A stretch of 64,000 nt of DNA from Paenibacillus harenae DSM 16969 (lineage in GTDB: Bacteria; Bacillota; Bacilli; Paenibacillales; Paenibacillaceae), in NCBI RefSeq assembly GCF_000422465.1, contig NZ_KE383843.1, positions 372,001-436,000 of the forward strand, given 5' to 3'. This document shows, one piece after another, positions 24,488 to 32,042 of this stretch (position 1 is the first letter of the stretch; each line of letters begins with the position of its first letter). A program made the position numbers and the translations under genes. A model generated the notes under the pieces. That model had not been told where the DNA came from. It saw only the letters and a program-made list of their open reading frames with translations, and did not search any database.

Positions 24488-26203
24488 TTAGAACAAAAAA
24501 TACCGCTGAGCCATCGGCAGCACGTCTGCCGGCTCGCATGTCGCATGCTCTCCATCCACCGTGACATGGTAGGTTTCCGGATTGACCTCAATCCTTGGGG
24601 TTGCATCGTTATGGATCATATCCTTCTTCGTTACGGACCGGCAGCCCTTAACCGGCTCAATCCTCTTCTGCAGCCCAAGCTCCTGCGCAATACCCCGATC
24701 GTAAGCCGATTGAGATACGAACGTAATCGAGCTGTTGAAGACCAGTTTGCCGAAGGAAGCGAACATCGGGCGTCCGAACACCGGCTGCGGCGTCGGAATC
24801 GAGGCGTTCGGATCCCCCATCTGCGCATAAGCGATACTTCCGCCCTTCAGCACCATATCGGGCTTCACGCCGAAGAACATCGGGCTCCAAATGACGAGAT
24901 CGGCAAACTTCCCCGCTTCCAGCGAACCGACCAGATGGGAGATGCCATGGGTAATCGCCGGATTAATCGTATATTTCGCAATATACCGTTTAATGCGGAA
25001 ATTGTCGTTCCGCTCATCGTCCGGCGCTAGCGGGCCGCGCTGTTTTTTCATTTTGTCCGCGGTTTGCCACGTCCGGATAATGACCTCTCCGACTCGGCCC
25101 ATCGCCTGCGAATCCGAGCTGATCATGCTGAATACGCCTAAATCGTGCAAAATATCTTCGGCCGCAATCGTCTCCGGCCTAATCCTCGAATCGGCGAATG
25201 CCACGTCCTCCGGAATGCGGCTGTCCAGGTGATGGCAGACCATCAGCATATCCAGATGCTCCTCGATCGTATTGATCGTAAAAGGACGCGTCGGGTTCGT
25301 CGAGGATGGAAGCACGTTCATCTCTCCTGCCGCCACGATTATATCGGGCGCATGCCCGCCGCCGGCTCCTTCGGTATGATACGTATGAATCGTGCGGCCG
25401 CCGATCGCCGCCAGCGTATCCTCGACAAAGCCCGCTTCGTTCAGCGTATCGGTATGTATGGCAACCTGAATGTCATACTGATCGGCAGCTTGCAGGCAGG
25501 CGTCAATCGCGGCCGGGGTTGTCCCCCAATCCTCGTGAAGCTTAAGCCCGATCGCTCCCGCCTCGATTTGCTCGACCAGCGGCGCCGTAAACGATGCATT
25601 CCCTTTGCCGGTGAAGCCGAGATTCACCGGAAACTGCTCCGCCGCCTCCAGCATTCTCCGCATATGCCATGCGCCGGGCGTGACCGTCGTCGCGTTCGTT
25701 CCCGTAGCCGGCCCCGTCCCGCCTCCGATCATAGTCGTTACGCCGGACGAAAGCGCGGTTTCGATCTGCTGCGGACATATAAAATGAATATGAGAATCGA
25801 TGCCTCCCGCGGTTACGATTTTCCCTTCGCCCGCAATGACCTCGGTGCTGGCGCCAACGATCAGGTCCGGATGGACGCCGTCCATAATATCCGGATTTCC
25901 GGCTTTGCCGATGCCGACGATAAAGCCGTCCCGGATGCCGATATCCGCCTTCACGATGCCCCAATGGTCGATAATGACGGCATTGGTGATCAGCGTGTCA
26001 AGCACGCCTTCATCGCGCAGCGCGCCGCTCGATTGACCCATGCCGTCGCGGATGACCTTGCCGCCGCCGAACTTGCATTCATCGCCGTATACCGTATAGT
26101 CCCGCTCGATCTGCGCCCACAAGTCCGTATCCGCGAGCCTGACCGCATCCCCCGTCGTCGGCCCGAACATGGCCGCATAGCTGCTTCGGGTCATTCTGCT
26201 CAT
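24488..26203 (-). CDS. ureC: Urease alpha subunit UreC
   Basis: The catalytic nickel subunit, 571 residues, hydrolysing urea to ammonia and carbamate. Active-site elements are all present: HIHFICPQ (nickel-ligand histidines), GLKLHEDWGTT with the lysine that becomes carbamylated, VAIHTDTLNEAGF, TYHTEGAGGGHAPD and the flap MVCHHLDSRIPEDVAFADSR with the catalytic histidine. The ATG at 26203 follows AAGGAG and overlaps the ureB stop by four bases. Confidence 0.97.
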   Translation of the reverse strand: MSRMTRSSYAAMFGPTTGDAVRLADTDLWAQIERDYTVYGDECKFGGGKVIRDGMGQSSGALRDEGVLDTLITNAVIIDHWGIVKADIGIRDGFIVGIGKAGNPDIMDGVHPDLIVGASTEVIAGEGKIVTAGGIDSHIHFICPQQIETALSSGVTTMIGGGTGPATGTNATTVTPGAWHMRRMLEAAEQFPVNLGFTGKGNASFTAPLVEQIEAGAIGLKLHEDWGTTPAAIDACLQAADQYDIQVAIHTDTLNEAGFVEDTLAAIGGRTIHTYHTEGAGGGHAPDIIVAAGEMNVLPSSTNPTRPFTINTIEEHLDMLMVCHHLDSRIPEDVAFADSRIRPETIAAEDILHDLGVFSMISSDSQAMGRVGEVIIRTWQTADKMKKQRGPLAPDDERNDNFRIKRYIAKYTINPAITHGISHLVGSLEAGKFADLVIWSPMFFGVKPDMVLKGGSIAYAQMGDPNASIPTPQPVFGRPMFASFGKLVFNSSITFVSQSAYDRGIAQELGLQKRIEPVKGCRSVTKKDMIHNDATPRIEVNPETYHVTVDGEHATCEPADVLPMAQRYFLF

Positions 26204-26568
26204 GAGCCGTCTCCTTCCCAAGCCGCAAGCCGCTCCCGCACCGTATCGGGCATCGCTCCCGCTTCCGCTTTGCCCCGAGTAATGCCGTTTAATCCGTAAG
26301 ACAGCTTGGAGCCTCCAAGCTCTACGAGGGTCACCGGCTTCTCCTCGCCCGGCTCGAACCGGACCGCCGTGCCGGCGGCAATATGCAGCCGCATGCCGAA
26401 GGCGGCCTCACGATCGAATTTCAACGCGCGGTTTACTTCAAAAAAATGAAAATGAGAGCCGACCTGTACAGGTCTGTCTCCCGTATTAACGACGATAAGC
26501 CGCACCGTGCGGCGACCGGCATTCAATTCAATCTCGCCCTCCGCCGTTCGGTATTCTCCCGGTATCAT
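26200..26568 (-). CDS. ureB: Urease beta subunit UreB
   Basis: A 122-residue structural subunit with IPGEYRTAEGEIELNAGR, NTGDRPVQVGSHFHFFEVN and FDREAAFGMRLHIAAGTAVR, all diagnostic. It assembles with UreA and UreC into the holoenzyme. It lies 45 bp after ureA and overlaps ureC by four bases. Confidence 0.96.
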   Translation of the reverse strand: MIPGEYRTAEGEIELNAGRRTVRLIVVNTGDRPVQVGSHFHFFEVNRALKFDREAAFGMRLHIAAGTAVRFEPGEEKPVTLVELGGSKLSYGLNGITRGKAEAGAMPDTVRERLAAWEGDGS

Positions 26569-26613
26569 ATCCGCCTTACGCCTCCTGTCCTCCTGCGCCT
26601 GCTTGCGCTTTCA

Positions 26614-26919
26614 TTAACCCGCTATCGGGTTATGGACGGTGACAAGCTTTGTCCCGTCCGGGAAAGTCGCCTCCACCTGCACCTCGTGAATCATCTCGGG
26701 AATGCCGGGCATAACCTGCTCCCGCTTCAATATTTGCGTTCCGTATTCCATGAGCTGAGCAACGGTCTGCCCTTCGCGGGCGCCTTCCATAATCTCTGAG
26801 GTGATGAGAGCGACGCTTTCCGGATAATTCAGCTTAACGCCGCGATTCATCCGCCTTCTCGCCAAATCCGCAGCGATCGTGATGAGCAGCTTTTCTTTCT
26901 CGCGTTCGGTCAACTGCAT
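26614..26919 (-). CDS. ureA: Urease gamma subunit UreA
   Basis: A 101-residue subunit beginning MQLTEREKEKLLITIAADL, with GVKLNYPESVALITSEIMEG and the closing VHNPIAG. It is the promoter-proximal gene of ureABCFGD. A GAGGTGG ribosome site precedes the ATG. A good vegetative promoter with a GlnR/TnrA-type site upstream suggests induction when nitrogen is limiting. Confidence 0.96.
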   Translation of the reverse strand: MQLTEREKEKLLITIAADLARRRMNRGVKLNYPESVALITSEIMEGAREGQTVAQLMEYGTQILKREQVMPGIPEMIHEVQVEATFPDGTKLVTVHNPIAG

Positions 26920-26952
26920 GTTTCCACCTCTTTTTTCACCGTAATATCTACT

Positions 26953-26981
26953 ATTATAGACAGCAAATTATCGTTAGTAAA
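26953..26981 (-). promoter_or_regulatory. ureA promoter
   Basis: On the minus strand TTTACT (26981-26976), a 17-bp spacer and a perfect TATAAT (26958-26953). The weak -35 fits a promoter that needs an activator. Predicted start near 26946. Confidence 0.65.
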
Positions 26982-26989
26982 TGATTTCA

Positions 26990-27006
26990 TGTTATATTTC
27001 ATGACA
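26990..27006. promoter_or_regulatory. GlnR/TnrA-type site upstream of ureA
   Basis: TGTTATATTTCATGACA matches the GlnR/TnrA consensus TGTNA-N7-TNACA exactly. Its centre is about 52 bp upstream of the predicted ureA start, the position known for activation by TnrA. Confidence 0.72.
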
Positions 27007-27107
27007 TTAAATACAAAAAACTAGAGCAAACTATCGTGTTCGCCCTAGGACTGACATAAATATGACACAAACTTTCGTCTATTATAGTGTTCCTGATATA
27101 TGGAAAA

Positions 27108-28076
27108 TTATCCAGTCTGTATGCCCAGCTTACTCTGTATATTCGAGATCAATCCCTCCAGCCCGTTCGTATGGAAGCCGTAATGGAACAGCTTACCCGT
27201 CTCAACAAACCGCTGTCCGGACGAATCGGCGCCCATGACGACCGATACGAGGCGGCGGCCGTCCTGCTTCGCCGTTCCCGTGAAGCAATAGCCCGCCTGC
27301 TCCGTATACCCGGTCTTTAACCCGTCATTCCCCGGATAGGCATAGGACTTTCCGGCCAGCATCAAATTCGTCGTCTGCAGCTTCTTCGCGGAGCTGTCCA
27401 GCTTCACGCTTGCACGGCTGGATACCTCCAGCACCTCGGGATACTTCTTCAGCAGATAGGCGGCAAGAGTCGCCGTATCCTTCGCGGTCAATACCGTATC
27501 AAGCCCGGAGGAGGCTTCCTCATACGGCAGCAGATCCCCGCGATTCAGCCCCGTTGAGTTGCCGAATACCGACGCTTCCGATAGACCAAGCTTAGCCGCT
27601 CGCTCGTTCATCAGCGCTACGAAGGCCCTCTCGCTGCCGCCGATATGTTCGGCTAACGCAACCGCCGCATCGTTTGCGGAATGCACGGCCATCGCCTCGA
27701 ACAGCTCCCGTACCGAGTAGACTTCCCCTGCCGCGAAGCCGATCTGCGAGCCGGGTACGTCCGCCGCATAGCGGCTCGTGACGACCTGCTCGTTCCAGGG
27801 AAGCTCCCCTTTGCTTGCCAAGTCCAGAACAATAAGCTCCGTCATCAACTTCGACATGCTCGCCGGGGGCATCGCTTCATCGGCATTTTTCTCGTAGAGC
27901 ACCTCTCCCGTCCCGATATCCAGCAGAATCGCGGCTTTGGATTCGAGCACAAGCTCGGATACCGCCGGCCGATCCTTTAAGGAGGCGAGGTAAGCGAGGC
28001 TTGCCAGTACCCCCGCGGCAATTAGCAGAAATTTTATCGTACGGCCGCTCTCTCTTTTATAAGTACGCGTCATCAT
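27108..28076 (-). CDS. D-alanyl-D-alanine carboxypeptidase (S11 family)
   Basis: A 322-residue penicillin-binding carboxypeptidase that trims the terminal D-Ala of peptidoglycan stem peptides. One N-terminal membrane segment (FLLIAAGVLASLAYLASL) is followed by the catalytic domain with SMSK (SxxK), SAN (SxN) and KTGYTE (KTG). The C-terminal beta-rich anchor domain of DacA/DacF is missing, so it is a minimal single-domain form anchored at its N-terminus. It is 89 bp downstream of a histidine kinase gene in the same orientation and may be its target. Confidence 0.9.
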   Translation of the reverse strand: MMTRTYKRESGRTIKFLLIAAGVLASLAYLASLKDRPAVSELVLESKAAILLDIGTGEVLYEKNADEAMPPASMSKLMTELIVLDLASKGELPWNEQVVTSRYAADVPGSQIGFAAGEVYSVRELFEAMAVHSANDAAVALAEHIGGSERAFVALMNERAAKLGLSEASVFGNSTGLNRGDLLPYEEASSGLDTVLTAKDTATLAAYLLKKYPEVLEVSSRASVKLDSSAKKLQTTNLMLAGKSYAYPGNDGLKTGYTEQAGYCFTGTAKQDGRRLVSVVMGADSSGQRFVETGKLFHYGFHTNGLEGLISNIQSKLGIQTG

Positions 28077-28165
28077 CTAAAAAAAATCCCCTTTCACTTT
28101 CGCTTCATACGATTAAGTATAGAAGCTGCAGCTTAAGGAGATCGTAACCAAACCATAAGAAAGTC

Positions 28166-29287
28166 TTAAGATGATTGAACGGCCGGAATCGTCACCCGAA
28201 ACGCGGTCCGGTCCAAATCGCTGGTAACCGCAATCGTGCCGCCATGCTTCTCCACGATGCCTTTGGATATCGCAAGCCCGAGCCCCGAACCGCCCGACCA
28301 CTGCGTACGGGACTTATCCACGCGGTAGAACCGGTCGAATATGTGCGGCAGATCGATAGCCGGAATCGGTTCGCCGTAATTAATAACCCCCACAACCACG
28401 TCGCTGCCTTCCAGTTGAACCGTCACTACAACGCGCTTGCCCTCCCTGCCGTACGCCATCGCATTCGCAATCAAGTTCTCGAATACCCGCACGAGCTTCG
28501 CCGGATCGCCCTTGACCGTCACCGCCGTTTCATCGGCAATCAGCTTGCTTTCCATGCCCGCCTCCTGTAGCGGCAGATGGAATTGAACGAGCAGCTGGCC
28601 CAGCATTTCAACAAGATTGAAGGTGGTTTCCTTCGTCGCGGCCGTGTCATGCCTCATCCTCGTATATTCGAACAAATCATTGATGAGCACGTTTAGCCGC
28701 TGCGATTTGTCATAAGCGATTTGAACGTAATGACGCAGCTCCACCTCGTCACGGTACCTGTCCTGTTCGATTAATCCGAGATAACCGAGCACAGACGTAA
28801 GCGGCGTTCGTAAATCATGCGACACATTTGTAATCAGTTCGTTTTTTGTTTGTTCGGCCTTCCGCTCCTCCTCCAGCGCGAAATGCAGCCTGCCCGCCAA
28901 TCGGTTGATATGGCCGGCCATATCGCCGAATGGATTGCTTTTGTGAACTTTTATTTTATAATCAAAATCGAACCGCCCTTCCGCCATGCCGCTTACAATC
29001 GTATTCATGCCCGCAAAGTAGCTGAAAAATCTCCACTGCATGATGCAAAAGTACACAAAGGACAAAAATAAGCCCAACCCGAATAAAAAAATATCCTCTC
29101 CCATACCCTTGACAATGCCGCGAATCAAGAAGCGGATGCCAAATATGCCGAATACTCGCAGTATCGAATCTGCGGACAAGAGGAGAACGGATACGGTGAC
29201 TGCGGCCAGCAGCAAACTCGCGGCCATATGGAACAGCGTCCGGCTGAGCAGGCGCAATGCGATATTATCCTTCAATTTTGTAGCCAA
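28166..29287 (-). CDS. Sensor histidine kinase (VanS-like, cell-envelope type)
   Basis: A ~373-residue sensor with two membrane helices (about 20-45 and 65-90) and a short extracytoplasmic loop. A HAMP-like segment follows, then the HisKA phospho-acceptor NVSHDLRTPLTSVLGYLGLI, N-box NLIANAMAYG, and G-boxes GGSGLGLAISKGIVEKHGG. The start is non-ATG, probably TTG at 29287 or 12 bases later, overlapping the regulator gene. The small sensor part and the neighbouring carboxypeptidase suggest it senses cell-wall state, by analogy with VanS. Confidence 0.9.
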   Translation of the reverse strand: MATKLKDNIALRLLSRTLFHMAASLLLAAVTVSVLLLSADSILRVFGIFGIRFLIRGIVKGMGEDIFLFGLGLFLSFVYFCIMQWRFFSYFAGMNTIVSGMAEGRFDFDYKIKVHKSNPFGDMAGHINRLAGRLHFALEEERKAEQTKNELITNVSHDLRTPLTSVLGYLGLIEQDRYRDEVELRHYVQIAYDKSQRLNVLINDLFEYTRMRHDTAATKETTFNLVEMLGQLLVQFHLPLQEAGMESKLIADETAVTVKGDPAKLVRVFENLIANAMAYGREGKRVVVTVQLEGSDVVVGVINYGEPIPAIDLPHIFDRFYRVDKSRTQWSGGSGLGLAISKGIVEKHGGTIAVTSDLDRTAFRVTIPAVQSS

Positions 29288-29969
29288 CCCCCCATACCGT
29301 AACGATCATTTTATCGCCGAGCTCCTTCTCCAGCTTATCGCGCAGCTTGCTGATATGAACCATTACCGTATTGTTCGAGTCAAAATATTTTTCCTTCCAC
29401 ACCTGCTGGAAAATGTCCTCCGCGCTGAACACCCTTCCCGGATGTCCGGCCAGCAGGTGCAGAATGCCAAATTCCGTCGAGGTTAAATGGAGCGGCTTGC
29501 CGTCCGCCTCCGCCGTATGGCTGAGCTTATCGATCCGGAGCGGCCCAAGGCGCAGCTCCCTCTCCGACCGCGCGCCGCCGTTGTTATCGGGCTGAGCCGC
29601 ATATTGGTAGGAACGCCGCAGCAGCGACCGTACGCGCGCGACCAGCTCCAGCGGATTAAACGGCTTGATCATATAGTCGTCGGCGCCGGTCATTAAACCC
29701 ATAATTTTATCCATATCCTCCGCTTTCGCGCTGAGCATCAGGATCGGCACGGACTGATCGCGCCTCAATCTGCGGCACACCTCCAGCCCGTCCAGCTTCG
29801 GCATCATGATGTCCAGAATAACCAGGTCATGAGGGTTTCTCTCATACGCTGACAGCGCTTGCTCGCCGTCATGCGCCTTCTCGGTTACAAAACCTTCATT
29901 CTTCAAATATATTTCAATCAGATCGGCAATTTCCCGTTCGTCGTCTACGATTAATATTCGTCTGTCCAA
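29265..29969 (-). CDS. OmpR-family response regulator (VanR-like)
   Basis: A 234-residue regulator. The receiver domain has the acidic pocket VDDE, the phospho-acceptor in LVILDIMMPKLDG, and the KPF lysine. The C-terminal winged helix includes LTSTEFGILHLLAGHPGRVF and NTVMVHISKLRDKLE. It overlaps the kinase gene by 23 bp, so the pair is co-translated. Target sites cannot be read; the downstream carboxypeptidase is a plausible regulon member. Confidence 0.93.
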   Translation of the reverse strand: MDRRILIVDDEREIADLIEIYLKNEGFVTEKAHDGEQALSAYERNPHDLVILDIMMPKLDGLEVCRRLRRDQSVPILMLSAKAEDMDKIMGLMTGADDYMIKPFNPLELVARVRSLLRRSYQYAAQPDNNGGARSERELRLGPLRIDKLSHTAEADGKPLHLTSTEFGILHLLAGHPGRVFSAEDIFQQVWKEKYFDSNNTVMVHISKLRDKLEKELGDKMIVTVWGVGYKIEG

Positions 29970-30215
29970 GACGGCTTCGCCTCCTCGTTACACTCAGTGT
30001 GTCCGCTCAGCTTACTATACATGAGTCGGGGACGGAATGTCCCGTCCCTCAGCGGAATTTCACAATGTTTAAGTGTTTCTTAATATTTTTTTAAAGATTG
30101 CCGGCAGATCCGGCCGGACCCACGCCTTCCCAGCCCCGGCATTGTAGCCAACGCTTGTCCGATGTGATAAAATTGAAGGTATTGAAATTTTACTAAGCTT
30201 ATAGGGGGCACTTAC

Positions 30216-31901
30216 ATGGCGGCCAAAAGAATGCGTTCAGACATGATCAAAAAAGGTTTCGACCGCGCACCGCATCGCAGCTTGCTGCGTGCCGCAGGCG
30301 TGAAAGAGGAAGACTTCGGCAAGCCTTTTATCGCGGTTTGTAACTCGTATATTGATATTATTCCGGGCCACGTTCACCTTCAGGAGTTCGGCAAGCTGGT
30401 GAAGGAAGCGATTCGCGAGGCGGGCGGCGTGCCTTTCGAATTCAACACCATCGGCGTCGACGACGGAATTGCGATGGGCCATATCGGCATGCGTTACTCT
30501 CTTGCAAGCCGCGAGATCATTGCCGATTCGATTGAAACCGTAGTAAACGCGCACTGGTTCGACGGAATGGTCTGCATTCCGAACTGCGACAAAATTACGC
30601 CGGGCATGATCATGGGCGCGCTCCGCGTCAATATCCCGACGATGCTCGTCAGCGGCGGACCGATGAAAGCGGGTAAAACATCCGACGGCCGTTCGATCTC
30701 GCTGTCCAGCGTATTCGAAGGCGTCGGCGCTCACCAAGCCGGCAAGATCAACGACGAGCAGCTGCAGGAGCTTGAGCAGTTCGGCTGCCCAACCTGCGGC
30801 TCCTGCTCCGGCATGTTCACGGCCAACTCGATGAACTGCCTGGCGGAAGGCCTTGGACTTGCATTGCCGGGCAACGGTACCATCCTTGCCGTAGCGCCTG
30901 AGCGCAAAGAATTCGTTAAGGAAGCTGCGCGCCAGCTGATGAAAATTATCGATCTCGGCATCAAACCGCGCGATATCGTAACGAAAGATGCGATCGACAA
31001 CGCGTTCGCGCTTGACATGGCGATGGGCGGTTCGACCAATACCGTTCTTCACACGCTGGCGATCGCTCATGAAGCCGGCATCGAATACCCGATTGAACGC
31101 ATTAACGAAGTGGCGGAACGCGTGCCGCATCTTGCGAAGATCGCTCCGGCTTCCGATTACCATATCGAGGATGTTCATAACGCAGGCGGCGTTAGCGCCG
31201 TTCTGAACGAGCTGTTCAAGAAGGATGGCGCGCTCCACGGCGACTGCTTGACCGTTACCGGCAAGACGCTTCGCGAGAACGTAGCCGGCTGCGAAATTGC
31301 GGATACGGACGTTATCCACACGCTTGACAATCCGCATACGGAGCGAGGCGGCTTGGCTGTCCTGTTCGGCAATCTGGCCCCTAACGGCGCGATTATCAAA
31401 ACCGGCGCCGTCGACAAATCGGTTGGCGGCTACCACAAAGGACCTGCCATCTGCTTCGATTCCCAAGACGATGCGCTAGCAGGAATCGCAGGCGGCAAAA
31501 TCAAGGAAGGCGATGTCGTGGTCATTCGTTACGAAGGACCTCGCGGCGGACCGGGCATGCCGGAAATGCTGGCGCCTACGTCGCAAATCGTCGGTATGGG
31601 TCTCGGAGCGAAGGTTGCCCTGATTACGGACGGCCGCTTCTCCGGCGCATCCCGCGGCATCAGCATCGGCCACGTCTCTCCCGAAGCGGCCGAAGGCGGA
31701 CCGATTGCCTTCGTGCAGGACGGCGACATCATTGAGATCGATATGAATAACCGTACGATGGATCTGCTGATCAGCGACGAGGAGTTCGAGAAACGCCGCT
31801 CCGAATGGAAAGGCTTCGAGCTCAAAATCAAGCGCGGCTACCTGGCCCGCTACGCGCACCTTGTCACATCCGCCAGCACCGGCGGCGTCATGAAGATGTA
31901 G
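30216..31901 (+). CDS. ilvD: Dihydroxy-acid dehydratase IlvD
   Basis: A 561-residue iron-sulfur enzyme catalysing the fourth step of valine and isoleucine synthesis. Cysteine ligands lie in IPNCDKITPGMIMG and GCPTCGSCSGMFTANSMNC. Other markers are AVCNSYIDIIPGH, PGNGTILAVAPER, GPRGGPGMPEML and TDGRFSGASRGISIGHVSPE. AGGGGG lies seven bases before the ATG. It is monocistronic here, with a strong terminator after it, and no other ilv gene is nearby. Confidence 0.97.
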   Translation: MAAKRMRSDMIKKGFDRAPHRSLLRAAGVKEEDFGKPFIAVCNSYIDIIPGHVHLQEFGKLVKEAIREAGGVPFEFNTIGVDDGIAMGHIGMRYSLASREIIADSIETVVNAHWFDGMVCIPNCDKITPGMIMGALRVNIPTMLVSGGPMKAGKTSDGRSISLSSVFEGVGAHQAGKINDEQLQELEQFGCPTCGSCSGMFTANSMNCLAEGLGLALPGNGTILAVAPERKEFVKEAARQLMKIIDLGIKPRDIVTKDAIDNAFALDMAMGGSTNTVLHTLAIAHEAGIEYPIERINEVAERVPHLAKIAPASDYHIEDVHNAGGVSAVLNELFKKDGALHGDCLTVTGKTLRENVAGCEIADTDVIHTLDNPHTERGGLAVLFGNLAPNGAIIKTGAVDKSVGGYHKGPAICFDSQDDALAGIAGGKIKEGDVVVIRYEGPRGGPGMPEMLAPTSQIVGMGLGAKVALITDGRFSGASRGISIGHVSPEAAEGGPIAFVQDGDIIEIDMNNRTMDLLISDEEFEKRRSEWKGFELKIKRGYLARYAHLVTSASTGGVMKM

Positions 31902-31920
31902 TGAACCAAACGAAACACAA

Positions 31921-31965
31921 AAAAATGGCGGTTCAGGATTAATCCTGCACCGCCATTTTTTTTTT
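31921..31965 (+). terminator. Terminator after ilvD
   Basis: AAAAATGGCGGT pairs with ACCGCCATTTTT, with an inner GGATT/AATCC extension, and ends in ten T residues. Confidence 0.92.
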
Positions 31966-32042
31966 GATCGTTGGCTGCTTGCTTGAGCAAATTATGGTTT
32001 TTTTATAACACCTTTGCATAATCAAGCCCGCCGTTCATATAT

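Noticed and set aside
25145..26299. 384-codon open frame antisense to ureC
   Set aside because: It sits inside the conserved urease alpha gene and encodes an Arg-rich sequence without domain features.
27053..27068. Second GlnR/TnrA site upstream of ureA
   Set aside because: TGACATAAATATGACA is a direct repeat of half-sites and does not form the inverted TGTNA-N7-TNACA pattern.
30237..31466. 409-codon open frame antisense to ilvD
   Set aside because: It has no ribosome site and lies wholly inside the strongly conserved ilvD gene. The protein is Arg/Ala/Asn-rich with no recognisable domain, as expected for an opposite-strand shadow.
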